A DNA stretch of 64,000 bases from Paracyclopina nana (GCA_019096065.1 JAGUCH010000001.1:15934001-15998000), one strand, 5' to 3'; shown: positions 25,321-36,395, numbered from the stretch's first letter. Numbers and translations are program-made. Notes: generated by a model not told the origin, from the sequence alone.

Positions 25321-26679
25321 ATGAACTCGAACTTGGACAACAGAAGAAGCATGAATAGTCGGATCAGCAGCAGCAGCAGTAGCTTTGCCTGCGTCCAGCA
25401 TTTCTTGGCCAGCTGGACTCGGCTACTTGTGCCCTTTTTCGTTCTCCTTCTCGCACACTTGCCACAGGCCTCAAGGGCCATGACCATACCCCCGTACTTT
25501 GCATACCAACTGGCAGACACTGATCAGGTATACATATGCTTTTCAAATTTCCATTAGATATCAAATGTCAGGGGTTTTCCGGGCCCTAATTTGAAATATT
25601 TTTTGGAAAACCTGACTTACGCCTTCGAGGTTTTTAGCTAATGGGGCTATGAAAAATGTATGAAGTTATGCAGTATTTTAGATTAGAAAGCTTTTTTGAT
25701 AATTGCCTAGGAAACGTGACATCATGAATGACTTCCACGAGCCCTGGTGTCAAAAAGGCAGCTATTATTTATTTTCCCATTTTCCCCCGGATTTCCATTA
25801 ACAGAATGCACACCACAAATTGCTCTCTCTCTCTCTCGTGCGCATATTTTAGTAGATTTTTTTCATACTGTTCACGTAAATAGTTTGGTTGAAAGAAATA
25901 ATGGAAAAGCAGCGAATCCCGGTAGAGCTCTCGGATTTAAAAAGCGGAATGAGATTGCCGTCTAGTCGTCACGGAAAGTGTAATTTAACCCGCTAAAAGT
26001 CTTCTTTGCACATTCTCGAGTTTCCAAAAAATAATATAACCTGTGGGTTTTCCAGGTCCTACATAACCCAGATTATGACACGCCACGCTACTTTTACGAA
26101 GACCAGAAGGACAGCCAAGATGACTTGGTCTGGCTGCCATCCTCGCCAGACCTTTCGGCCTCTGCTGAGAGCCTGACGGACACTTTCGGCCTCAGCTCAG
26201 CAGAGGACGTTGAGGAGGATGAGCAAGGCGCAGAGGACTTGATTTGGATGCCAGATGGCGCTGCGGTCACTCCGTCAGCTGCTGTGGCAGGACAAACAAA
26301 GACGAGTCGGAACAAACGGGACCCGTTACCCAACCTCTCCACGTGGGTGTTCCGCCGACGCAGCAACCGCAACCCTGAGGCCCTGGCGGCGGCCTCCACC
26401 GCCTCAGCATCGGAGGACGAGGCCACTAGTCCTCATCAGAGCGGGGGGAGCAACCGGCTGCAAGAGCTGAACAACATGATTATGAAGCTCAAAGTGTGGG
26501 AGGCCGCTTTGCTGCACCGGTTCGGAGACCGGTTTCGCGACTCCCCCGAGTCCCTGGCCCTGAACCCCATCTGGGTGAAAGTGATGAAATTGCGCTCCAT
26601 GCTGCATCAGCTGATGCAAATGGCCGCGAAGGCCAAGGCTGGCAATCATTTGCAAGGACTTGACACGACGCGGATGTAA
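25321..26679 (+). CDS. Secreted precursor of unknown family with candidate propeptide cleavage sites
   Basis: Exons 25321-25527 and 26056-26679 (528-bp GT-AG intron, phase 0) give 276 residues. A hydrophilic N-terminus leads to a hydrophobic core (LLVPFFVLLLAHL) and a plausible signal cleavage after QASRA; an alternative ATG is at 25351. The mature part is acidic (DLVWLPSSPD, EDVEEDEQGAEDLIWMPDG: a repeated D-L-[VI]-W-[LM]-P motif). It then has NKR and FRRR basic sites bracketing DPLPNLSTWVF. The C-terminal 65 residues form two probable amphipathic helices (LQELNNMIMKLKVWEAALLHRF and NPIWVKVMKLRSMLHQLMQMA) separated by GDRFRDSPESLAL. The mature part has no Cys, which excludes most cystine-knot hormones. 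I do not recognise the family. A peptide-hormone or neuropeptide-like precursor is an inference from the signal peptide and dibasic sites. Confidence 0.7.
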
Positions 26680-28192
26680 TAATACTAGTCATGTTGTTTA
26701 TTTATGACCGCAGCCTTCGCCGTCCTCCTGATCATCTTCACTGTCGTAGTATGAATCCCGTCGAACAAATCACGACTATAGTTGGACGAATTCTGCGCTC
26801 TTGTTCCAAAACTTGTCTCTCAGGTCCTTGTCATCGGCAGCTCTGTGGTAGAACCGGGTCAACTGTACGAAAAACAGAAAAAATTAGTTTTGCAACGTCA
26901 ACGTTATTATTATTGCTATTATTCTTGCACGACGACCAATTATGGATCATCATGAGGGAAAAGACAGCTACACTAATACGACTTCTTACCCAGCATCATC
27001 AGTCAACGCTTTACCATATGTTGTTTTCTACACTTCAACTCTTCTTCTTGGGCCATAGATACTTTGCTTACTTTGCTCTAGTACAGCTATTAGTGGCTGC
27101 CAATCGTTGTAATACTTCTGCTTATTCACCCAGACCAATGCTTGAAACTTGTTCTCCTCCCCTTAAGAAAAGTTTACTACACACCCCACTTAATACATTA
27201 AGGCATTGTCACGGACATCTACTAAAAGTAATCTATTATTATACTATTTGTGTGCGACGCGCGCAAGCGCGTCGCGATGTATCACACATATCTTCTGTAT
27301 TCTATTCTTGTGCATGTGTGCGACAGAGATAATACTACTATGTTCGATTCCTTTTCTAATAAACTCGCTTGAATTCACAATACGCCCAATTTGCCTTGTA
27401 ATTGGATCAGGGAACTTCTAGTTGCTGTCCAACTTGATGGAGAGGTGAGGGAGTCAGGTCAACTAGAACCATGTGTGAGGTCAATCAAAGTGCTCTCTTT
27501 CCAGAGTAATTAAGAGTGGCACTCCGTCCTGGCTTAGCTTTGGTGGCTGCTTTGCATGAATGAACAGTACTTGTGCACTCGCGGGAAAGTCTTTGCGTCA
27601 TTGTCACCATTGATTTCAGCAAAATATCTGCTACGTCAATCCAATAATGGAAATTTCAAAGCCAAAAGGTTCGGTGCAAAGATATGATTTCTGTGCAGTA
27701 GACTTATATTTAGAGTGTAAGAATCTGATTTCCTTGCTCAAACTTTGCCATTTGGAGTACGTCTCTCCGTGGATGTACGCATCAATTCCTTTATGATTAG
27801 ATAACTGGAGGGATGAAGCAGTTAACGCATCCATCTGCTTGGACAATGATTCGGTTACATGAGCTCTAGGTAATACAATTACCTAATAGATTACCCCTTT
27901 GTAACGTGCGTGTTATGCATTAAGTATCAGCGTTTAAGGACGCCTGAAAGAACGTGAACAAGAGCTCAGTTTGAAAATTAACGCTCTTTAGGAGCTTTCA
28001 ATTCAGTTGCTTTTATCAAATAGGGAAGCGAATCGGCGTTTTTCATTGTTTTGGGAGGTCCCCTCAGTTACCTGCTCATTAACAGCACTACAAAGTGCTA
28101 CAAGAAGTTAGTAATGAAATCGGGCCAAAGAGAGCCAACTTTTTATATTATTTAGCCACTTTTTTTGTATTACCATTCTGGGAGCACCTTTG
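26680..28192. other. 3' region of the secreted precursor gene and intergenic DNA
   Basis: AATAAA at about 27356 may end the upstream transcript. A short CpG-rich patch (GCGACGCGCGCAAGCGCG) lies near 27255, resembling the one near 19755. No other gene supported. Confidence 0.35.
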
Positions 28193-28378
28193 AGGGCATT
28201 CTCATATCGAATTTTAGTTTAACCAAATCTGATACTGGTTAGACCAAACTGACTTTAGTCCGGACAAAAGTCAGAACTATCAGCTTTCTTTAAAGACGCT
28301 AGATGATGTAAGAGCGGCATGACATTATAGGACCAATCAAAATCGGGGGAACTTTTTTTGTCCGAAAATCAAGTTAAA

Positions 28379-28552
28379 AAATGTCCAACAAGCCAAGTTG
28401 CAAAATGACCGACATCTACTGCGTTTTTTGCCCGACAGATTTGTCATAGTTGTAAAATGTCCGACAAATAGATTGTTAAATGATCGACAGGTTTTGACAA
28501 GTTGCAAAATGTCCGACACGATCCGTTTGTAAAATGTCCGACACAAACTTCA
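28379..28552. repeat. Degenerate array of TTGCAAAATGTCCGAC units
   Basis: About six units with the core AAATG[TA]CCGAC at irregular spacing. This is the complement of the motif in the array at 28790-28982, so the two arrays form arms of a larger inverted structure. Confidence 0.75.
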
Positions 28553-28789
28553 GTACACATCTTAAGTTTTTTTTTATTTGTAAAAATATCAGCAATGACT
28601 TTAGGAAAAAATTGTAGACATTAAGATTAATTCCCCCCCCAAAAAAAAAAATCCATGTAATTGTACTTGAGTCAGCTCTTGCTCTAAATGCAATAATGTT
28701 TTTAGCCCTTATTAACTAGGTTATGAAATAGGCAGCTAAAACATTTAATTGTTGTGCAGTCTTTAATAGGTAATTGAACTAACATAAAT

Positions 28790-28982
28790 GTGTCGGTCAT
28801 TTTGCAACTATACCAGATGTGTCGGGCAAAACATGTACCTGTTGCCAATTTGTGTCGGTCATTTTGCAACTATACCAAATGTGTCGGGCAAAAAATGCAC
28901 CTGTCGCCAAATTTGTGTCGGTCATTTTGCAACTATACCAAATGTGTCGGACATTTTGCAACATGGCGAAATGTGTCGGACA
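28790..28982. repeat. Array of GTCGGTCATTTTGCAAC units, about 63-bp period
   Basis: Three copies of GTCGGTCATTTTGCAAC followed by TATACCA[GA]ATGTGTCGG, each then GCAAAA-ATG and a CCTGTNGCCAA stretch, plus a shortened last copy. The copies are very similar, implying recent amplification. Confidence 0.85.
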
Positions 28983-29045
28983 AAATGATGGAGCCCATCA
29001 AAATCAGGTGCAAATTTGCAAGGGCCAATCAGAAGTTGGAATTTT

Positions 29046-29187
29046 GGCTCATTATCTTCCGCGTCTTTGATCGTGGCTTGGTAACGGTTATCGCTTCTTA
29101 TTTACTGACATCGCAACCTCGTCAGTAAATAAGAACCGATAACTACCGCAACCATGCTACGTTCAAAGACGCGGAAGATAATGAGCC
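29046..29187. mobile_element. Foldback MITE, copy 2 (GGCTCATTATCT ends)
   Basis: GGCTCATTATCTTCCGCG at the left is mirrored by CGCGGAAGATAATGAGCC at the right; arms about 60 bp with a loop containing GCAACCTCGTCAGTAAATAAG. TTT flanks both ends. Loop and layout match copy 3 at 36530-36674. Confidence 0.8.
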
Positions 29188-29533
29188 TTTGTTGACGTTT
29201 TTCGGTCTTGCGATTCGAGGCAACTTTTGTTAGGCTCATGTTTAACATTAAGTTTAACATATTTGCCATAACAAAATCACTGCTTCATCCTGTGATATAT
29301 TTTTCGAGAAAAGGGTATAAAGCAGCATTTTAAGCCTGCAAAACAATGAGTATATTGGCGAACTTATTGAAAAGCTCTTTTTTGGTGGCTTGTACCTTTG
29401 CGCCAGGAAAATCATGCCGCTCTTACTTCAACTAGCGTCTTTAGCATTCTTGTAGAGTTGAATTTGACCAGAATCAGTTTGATTTGGCTAAAATCAGTTT
29501 TGGTTTGACCAAACTGCGATATGAGAACGCCCT

Positions 29534-31060
29534 ATGTGCACAGGCTTGCCCAAAAGCCAGGCCAAAGGCCAGCTTGAATTTTGCAGACAAAAATGTGCTT
29601 CTAAAATATGATCAAATCACAATTAAATGATACTTTTCACCCCCCAATTTACAAGATAGGCTCCCGAAAAGCCAACTTTGCTGAAGAAGATCATTAGAAA
29701 TTGGTGGTTTTCTGCATTGTCTTAAGATGCTTAAGGACCTAGAAAATGTTAACAAATTCACCGGTAGGATAAATATGTACTTGTTGTAAGCACTGCTTTT
29801 GTGAAAAAAATGATGCCGATTTTTTTAGAAGGATGCACGTGCTTCAGATGAAGCAAGATTGGTTAAAAAACGGACTAAAATTCGTTCGTGGAACTTAAAA
29901 GGCTGGCTTAGCAAGGTATCAACTTTTCATTGACCTGAACAAAGCTGAAAAAGTGACTAGGAAGCGTTGTGCTCAATTTGTGTGTGAGCGTCTACACTGT
30001 AAACTGCAATTTCATTATTGCAATCACAGGAAAAACTCTGAGTAATCTTACATGTGAGGCCTACATAAAATTCACTCTATTCCGCAAGGCTTGGTCAAAA
30101 CAATAATTAGTTCCGAAGCTGCCGTAGATGGCGTTGTGAACGCCAGTAGAGCGCGCAGTAGTAGCACAATATTGGCGCGTTTTTTGGCTGGAATCAAAAT
30201 AAGCTAAAAGTTTTTAAAGAAAAATTGTCGAGTCGCATGTGCTTGCTCCCAGTGAAAATCGCAGCTCTCTAGTCTCTTGGGCAGTACAGAGGAACTAATA
30301 AGATTAGTGCGTACTCGCTCAGACAAGATCTTCCGAGAATTTGTTTTTCCGCGAAAATTTGCGGTATTGATATGCTATGGTGTTATCATCCCATTAGCAG
30401 CCAATAACGCCACAATTCAGAGTTATTTTTTAGACCTATTGCCTTTATTTTTTAATTTGAGTTGCAAATAGATATATTTCCTTCTTAATCATGTAGACAA
30501 ATAGTCAAGAAATATTTTTGAGCAAAAAACTTGTCTATTGTTAAGTTAAACTAGCATAGTATAAGTCAAAATCTATTTTCTGCAGTACATAAATCTTTCG
30601 TAGATGTCCGAGTCTCTTCAGCGCCCTCAAGCGGGACTTCATGGCATTTCTCAAAGCTCAATACAAGCTTTACGTAATTCTCTCTAGCTTTTGTGCGCTC
30701 TCTCCCAAGCTTTATCAGTCAGATTACTGGGTCTTGTTTTTCTGCGTCAAGCAGCCAATCTTTGATGTACAAGCCACAAGGATTCATTGACGAAGCACTA
30801 TGAGCTCTCTCTCTCATCTCTAATCCCTCCAGTTTTTTAAGTTAAGAAGCGGGGCTTCAGTTCTTTCCAACTTCTTAAAGCTGAGAAGGCTCAAAAATGG
30901 CTTCAGATCGAGAAGTCACTGACTTGGTTAATTGCCATGCCTTTTTAAATTCAAATACCTCTTAGCAATGCTTAACTTTCAAGCTTAACCCAACCAGAAA
31001 TTTTCCCAAGTTTTCTGAAAGTTATTGTAACGTGTTAGCACTCCTTCGTTTTACCCAGGT
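29534..31060. other. Intergenic
   Basis: AT-rich; no gene, RNA or clear repeat boundary that I can support. Confidence 0.35.
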
Positions 31061-31203
31061 TGAGTTTATGTCATTATGTAACATTAACTTCCATACCACC
31101 TATGTAAAAAAATTGGAAAAAATCGAATGTGACAAGGAAAATGGGTATTTTCGATTTTACCTAGGTGTCAAGGCAGTTAATGTTACATAATGACTAAAAC
31201 TCA
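31061..31203. repeat. 143-bp hairpin
   Basis: TGAGTTTATGTCATTATGTA at 31061 pairs with TACATAATGACTAAAACTCA ending at 31203, and the inner CACCTATGTAAAA pairs with TTTTACCTAGGTG. Probably another small foldback element. Confidence 0.7.
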
Positions 31204-31280
31204 ATGTTGATAAAACGTATAAGTTTCACTGAGAGTTTTTTTGACGTATGAGGGCTCAGAATTTCTGGTTGGGAATTGTA

Positions 31281-31751
31281 CATTTGTGTAGTGATGGAAC
31301 GAGTTGCAGCTTGGCTTGAAACTAAAACCCAGCTTGAGCTACATAAGCAAAAAACTTGGGATCGCTCGAACCAAATTTTGAAAAGCTTGAAAAGCTTGAA
31401 GCCCAAAAAATGCGAAGCTTGAAAAAGCTTGACACCAAAATTTTTCAAGACTTAACCATTTTTAAGCAAAAGAAAAAAGGGCTGAGTTAAAAATTAACAA
31501 ATTCTTAAGGGAATGTAGTACTTACTGAAAGTTAAAGCTATATCTATCGTGTTTTACGTTTTTTGGGTGATTTTGTCAAATCTGGTGACTTATCGCCATT
31601 TTTTATCTTAAAGTTCTAAAAAAGTGAAAAGCTTGAAAAAAGCTTGAAATGTGAAATTTTGAAAAAGCTTGGGATCCCTCGAACACATTTCTAAAAGCTT
31701 GAAGCTTGATCAAGCTGAAAATTTCCGGCTCGTTCCATCACTACATTTGTG
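31281..31751. mobile_element. hAT-type MITE with perfect 8-bp target duplication
   Basis: The element is 31289-31743 (455 bp), TIR TAGTGATGGAACGAG / CTCGTTCCATCACTA. It is flanked on both sides by CATTTGTG (31281-31288 and 31744-31751). An 8-bp duplication and a TAGTG terminus are typical of the hAT superfamily. The interior is built of AAGCTTGAA-type words. No ORF, so it is non-autonomous. A truncated relative is at 22600-22815. Confidence 0.85.
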
Positions 31752-34700
31752 CTAGCTGAAGCGCCGAACGCGTGTTTGTTTATTGTGACGTGTGCGCGCG
31801 CAGGTCGGCGTTCTGTCAGCTGACTCGCGCTGAAAGCTGACATATGCATTGGTAATACCAACCTCTCTGGAAGGAAAAGTTAGCTTTTTAAATGAAGGTT
31901 TTACCTCCATACAATCCATGAAGAATCCTCCGTTAGTCAATCCCTCTTGCGTGCAGCAGTAAATCTGCGTTTGCGCCCCTTGCTCGCAATTTTTCCCCAT
32001 TAGCCACCAAAGTAAGTCAATTAGCACTCTGGTTGTAGGGGGAGCGGACTCGAAAAAGTTTGTGCGAACCCATCCAGGATGTGGAGCGTACGATTGGATC
32101 CCTTGAGAGCCCCACCTATGTGCAATCTCCTTGGTGAACATTAAATTGGCCAGCTTGGTCATTCCATAGACCTGCAAGTTATTTTTTTGGTAAGCATAAG
32201 CCAATAAGCTGAGAGGTTGATATTCACGAAGGGAAATATGTTTTGGTGATGTATTTTTACTTCTGCAGAAGAAGAAAAAAATATCTGAATTAATCAATCG
32301 AAGCATAATGTTCAACAAAAGCAAGAGATGCTTGCTATTACATCATAGCAAATCTATTAAGTATCAGCTTATTGAAAATTGGCTTTTCTCACAGCTCTCC
32401 AGCTGAACATGAAAGCAATATTTCAATTATCATAGTCACCAACGCATCATTTCATTATCATACAGAAAGTCAAGACAAGGACCTTAATTCAATTGCGGAC
32501 ATGCAGTATGATATTCATATTTTCTCATATTCAGACACTTTTTGAGCAATAAAAAAGAAAGTGTATGCAGCTGAAAAACTAATACGCTATAGTGTAAGTG
32601 TCTGAGTAAATGTATGGTAATGACACTTACTCCCGAATTTCAATTTTGCTTTGTGTCTAGCTTTCTCTGTATTCTATTATTCAAGGAGGTATTTATGCCC
32701 TGTTCATCTACAACGACAATTTCAGTCGTAACTTCAGGAGTCTTATAAAAATTTGTCGTTATTCTATAGCGACTAAAATTTCCTTTATGCCCTGTTCATC
32801 TACTCTACTTTTTCGTAACTTTCTTGACTTACCCTACGAAAAAAGCTGTCGTAACTCCACGAATTTCTATTAGCTGTCGTAACTTGTAAGAACTGTTGTT
32901 ATTTTAGCGATCCCTCTAGGGTTGACTAAACTAATGCAACTTTGGAAAGAATCCCCACTTGTGATAGACCTAGCAGAATGTTTTAGTCGGCCCTAGCAGG
33001 CCAGCTTTACTTGCTGTAAGACTCATTCTTACGTTAGGACACACTAAACCATGGGAAGGTTTAAAGTAAGCGCCAAAACAAAGGCAAATAAAAACTGATT
33101 TAGTCAGCCCTAGCTTGCATGCGCTTAACTTGGTCAACGCGCTTACCCAATTCGTACGTTAACGACAGGTCTTATGCTGACTTAAGGCAGTTTTTGTCGT
33201 TATATAATAATGACAAATTTTTGTAAGACTCCTGGAGTTACGACAGAAACTGTCGTTGTAGATGAACAGGGCATTAGTCAGCCTAAGGCCAGTCGTTAGC
33301 GTACGAATTGGGTAAGCTAGTTGGTCAAGTTAAGCGCTTCCTAGCTAGGGTTGACTAAATTAACTTTGTTTTGCCTTTGTTCAAGGGCTAACCTTCAAAA
33401 CTTACCTTGTTTTAGTCTGTCCTAACGTAAGAATGAGTCTTACAGCAAGTAAAGCCAGCCTGCTAGGGTCGACTAAAACATTCTGCTAGGTCTATCATAA
33501 GGTGGATTCTTTCCAAAGTTGCATTAGTTTAGTCAATCCTAGAGGCATCGATAACATAAGACTAGCATAGGAACTACGACAGCTAATAGAAATTCGTGGA
33601 GCTACGACAACTTTTTTCGTAGGGTATGACAAGAAAGTTACGAAAAAGTAGAGTAGATGAACAGGGCATTAATGCATCTTAACTCTGAATGAATCAGACA
33701 TTTGGCTTGTTGCCCATGATACTCACATTGTCTGGAACAAAGTCCTTTTCACTATTCATGTTATCCAATTCGAGATTCACGTAATAATGAGAATCACTGC
33801 AGCAATTCACGACTCGCGAAGATCCAGCAGCCACCAGCAAATCATGCAGTAAGTTGGTCAAAAGAAAATGGCCGAAATGGTTGGACTGCATGGTAACCTC
33901 GAGTCCATCTTTGGTCAGTTTCCTTCCTGACTTTTCATCTTGACCAATGAGATACCCGGCACCAGTGCCTAAACAAAGTAAATCGTTTGTGTTGTTCAAT
34001 ATGAACGGAAATCCTATGAGTAGTTTTTGCCGGGAATCCTTCCAAAAATAGCCTTAATAGTTAAGGAGAAAACTTGAGGCGTAATAACGAACCAAGCAGC
34101 ATGTAATATAAATCACGTGTGTGTGCCGGCTTCATGAATTGTGATACTACATATCAAACATTGCTATAACGAGGCCACTAATATAATTATGTGTGTCATT
34201 CCGCGCACAAAATAAGCAGGTGAACCGGGCCATGATTTTAATGAGTGAAATTACCTGCATTGTTGACAAGAATATCCAGCTTTTCTTCTTGAGCCCTGAA
34301 GTCGTCTGCAAACTTTTTGACGGACTTAAGCGAGCTCAGGTCCAACAGAATTAATCTCACATCCACGTGGTTGTGGACACTTTGCTTCATTCTCCTAATT
34401 GCGTCCTCTCCTTTCGACTGATTTCTGCATCCCAGATAAACTCGAGCTCCCCTTTTGGCCAGTTCTTTGGCTGTTTCATAGCCAATGCCTGGTGGTTTTG
34501 TGGGGAAAAGAGTTTCTTTAAATTCCATAGACGTAGCGCTGGTATACTTCTATGGTGTCAGTCCCAATGGGATTGCTGAGGGGCTAAAATCTCAAAGGAG
34601 GCTGTCTTGATTACACTTTTTGTGCCCACTTGCAAAAAATGGTCTGTGGCCTCTACTATCAGTTGTAAAAGAATTTTTTTAATGCTTGCCTGAATTGGCG

Positions 34701-34870
34701 CCTGTGACAATGGCCACTTTTCCATGAAGCTTTATTTTATTATTGCAAATGCCCATTGTGAGCTCTTTTCCCAGGAAGATGAGAATGGGAATCCACAGTA
34801 AGATGCCTAGGTAAAAAGGGCCCAGCAAATAGTCCCAAAAGAAGCCCAGAAAAGCACACTGATCGCTCAT
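31752..34870 (-). CDS. Retinol-dehydrogenase-like short-chain dehydrogenase/reductase
   Basis: Exons 34870-34690, 34488-34255, 33968-33727 and 32171-31905 join in frame (308 residues). The N-terminus has a membrane anchor (FFWDYLLGPFYLGILLWIPIL). Then come the cofactor motif TGANSGIG (split by intron 1), GCRNQSK, the DLSSLKSV block, NNAG, NHFGHFLLTN, a catalytic-Ser region (VVNCCSDSH) and the catalytic YGMTK. The substrate loop region HPGWVRTNFFE and the C-terminal GGFFMDCME are also present. These features fit the RDH11-14-like group of NADP-dependent reductases at the ER or mitochondrial membrane. Intron 1 uses a GC donor (TCAG|GCAAGC). The C-terminus is uncertain: the frame can read through from 31905 to a stop at 31752, adding residues that start VKPS as family members do, or splice to a short tail near 31885. 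Intron 3 (1555 bp) is filled by inverted repeats. The substrate cannot be read from sequence. Confidence 0.85.
32697..33667. mobile_element. Two interleaved inverted-repeat elements with GCCCTGTTCATCTAC ends
   Basis: The word GCCCTGTTCATCTAC starts at 32697 and 32789, and its complement ends at 33272 and 33667. Element A ends (CAACGACA next to the terminus) pair 32697 with 33272. Element B ends (TCTACTTTTTCGTAAC) pair 32789 with 33667. The arms of B are long (about 390 bp), including CTAGGGTTGACTAAA and GTAAGACTCATTCTTACG. The pairs overlap rather than nest. All of this lies in intron 3 of the SDR gene. Confidence 0.75.
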
Positions 34871-35264
34871 TTTGCTAGCTGTTTACTGGCACTTTGAAAG
34901 TGTACTCAGTGAACCCCACAACTTTGTTATCATATGCTTTCGACTAGACTTTTCTATTAGCCCGCTGAGGAAACTCTGGAACATTTTTCCTCGCTTGCGC
35001 TTCTTTAGAAAAGAGCCCAAAAAAGGAAGCACTCAGTTCAACTTAGTTTAAGAGCTTGAAATGACTTCATAAATAGGTATACGTTAAACTTCCCTTTAAA
35101 AGGCTCTACTGGGCTCTTTCTTTTATATTTTAGCTCGAAAACAGAGTCAATCTTTTTTCTCTTGAAATTAGCATCCACAATAAAAGATAAGCTATACAAA
35201 TGCTTGATAAACATGTTTTGGTGCCTCATTGACAACTCACTCAAAATACAATGGAACTAGTATT
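34871..35264. other. Upstream region of the SDR gene
   Basis: Likely promoter of the minus-strand SDR. No defined element seen. Confidence 0.3.
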
Positions 35265-35443
35265 TTACCTGCTGCTTTTCGGGACTGAGAAGGTGCGGTA
35301 AAAATTGCGCGAGTATGGTAAACAAAAAACCAAGACGAATCTTTTCACCGAGCGAAGCGAGGTCAAAAGTGAGTCGAGGTTTTATGTTTACCATACGAGC
35401 GCAATTTTTACCGCACCTTCGAAGTCCCGAAAACCAGCAGGTA
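35265..35443. repeat. Hairpin P1 with GAGCGAAGCGAG loop
   Basis: TACCTGCTG...TTTTCGGGACT at the left pairs with AGTCCCGAAAA...CAGCAGGTA at the right. Inner arms GCGGTAAAAATTGCGC / GCGCAATTTTTACCGC are perfect. The loop carries ACCGAGCGAAGCGAGGT. A relative lies at 36222-36395. Confidence 0.75.
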
Positions 35444-35839
35444 CAAATTTTATGCACTTAAACCGAATTTCCAAGTGAGTAATGAACTTGCCGAAATCAA
35501 GCGCAATTTCAAAATTTGGCTTCTGTTCATAAGAATTGGCTGATTTGTATTGCCTTCTTTGGTAACTCTGCAGCAGCAGAAGCACTGAGATCTCAGCAAG
35601 AAAATCATAGATCTGCTGTGCAGTTGTTTTTCAGTTTTCTTGCTTCATCAGTTCATTGTTACATCCTAGAGAACGTTGAGAAGAATTTTACAAAAAAATG
35701 GAAGCTGTCCCTTTTCCAAAGCCCAATCCTTGTTCCAACCAGTAATAGTGTTCAATCTGGAGCTATGGAGGAAGCCCAAGATCAGCAAGAAGTTATGTGC
35801 GATCAGGATGACCAAGAAATGCAACCTGACATGTTGTTG

Positions 35840-35990
35840 GTAAAAAGTAACCCTAGGGTTCTCATTTACCATTTACTAAGTAAAAAGTAACCCTAGGGTT
35901 TGCATTTACCATTTACTAAGTAAAAAGTAACCCTAGGGTTCGCATTTACCATTTACTAAGTAAAAAGTAACCCTAGGGTTGTCATTTACT
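35840..35990. repeat. 40-bp tandem repeat, four units, palindromic AACCCTAGGGTT core
   Basis: Units start at 35840, 35880, 35920 and 35960. Each reads GTAAAAAGTAACCCTAGGGT, then a variable 2-base spot and CATTTACCATTTACTAA. The last unit is cut short. It lies between the related hairpins P1 and P2. Confidence 0.9.
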
Positions 35991-36221
35991 TCATAGCGCA
36001 TCGGGAGTGCAAAAAAGCTGAGTCAACCGGCAAAGTGAATTACTCACGAGGAAATTCGGTTTACATTGCGTAAAAAATATTTACCTCGATAACTTGCTTT
36101 TAACAGCCTGACTCGCAGAATTGAGGACAGCTGTAGTGACTTGTAGCTAAAGTGCTCACAGTTCTATGAATCAGTCTGTACACTACATGGCTATGTCATC
36201 GCTCAAAGGGAGAGAATAGTA

Positions 36222-36395
36222 TTTTACTTGCTGCTTTTCGGGACTGAGAAGGTAAGTAAAAATTGCCCTAGGTGAGTAAATGAAACCAAGCCGAATCTTG
36301 AACCGAGCGAAGCGAGGGGAATAGTGAGGCGAGGTTTTATTTTACTCACCAAGGGCATTATTTACGTTACCTTCGAAGTCCCGAGAAGCAGCAAG
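36222..36395. repeat. Hairpin P2, relative of P1
   Basis: TTACTTGCTGCTTTTCGGGA at the left pairs with TCCCGAGAAGCAGCAAGT at the right; the loop again contains ACCGAGCGAAGCGAGG. The downstream flank (AATGAACTTGCCGGAATG) also resembles the downstream flank of P1, so a larger unit was duplicated. Confidence 0.75.

Larger units (their letters stand above)
28193..29533. mobile_element. Composite inverted-repeat element with AGGGC[AG]TTCTCATATCG ends
   Basis: AGGGCATTCTCATATCG at 28193 is mirrored by CGATATGAGAACGCCCT ending at 29533. The similarity continues about 130 bp inward on both sides (TAAAGACGCTAG, GTAAGAGCGGCATGA). Inside are two inverted arrays of a GTCGGNCATTTTGCAA-like motif and a complete foldback MITE at 29046-29187. 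There is no transposase ORF, so the element is non-autonomous. The terminal bases resemble the AGGGCG...CGCCCT elements at 38367 and 53201. Confidence 0.75.

Noticed and set aside
28790..29128. 112-codon ORF across the GTCGG repeat array
   Set aside because: The frame is open only because the repeat happens to lack stops in it; it has low-complexity Cys/Val content with no start context.
35516..35890. 124-codon plus-strand ORF near the hairpins
   Set aside because: Runs into the 40-bp tandem array, has no recognisable domain, and its composition matches non-coding neighbours.
35840..35990. CRISPR-like or telomeric array (TAACCCTAGGG words)
   Set aside because: The repeats are directly adjacent with no unique spacers, and the core is a palindrome rather than a run of a telomeric unit; the context is eukaryotic.
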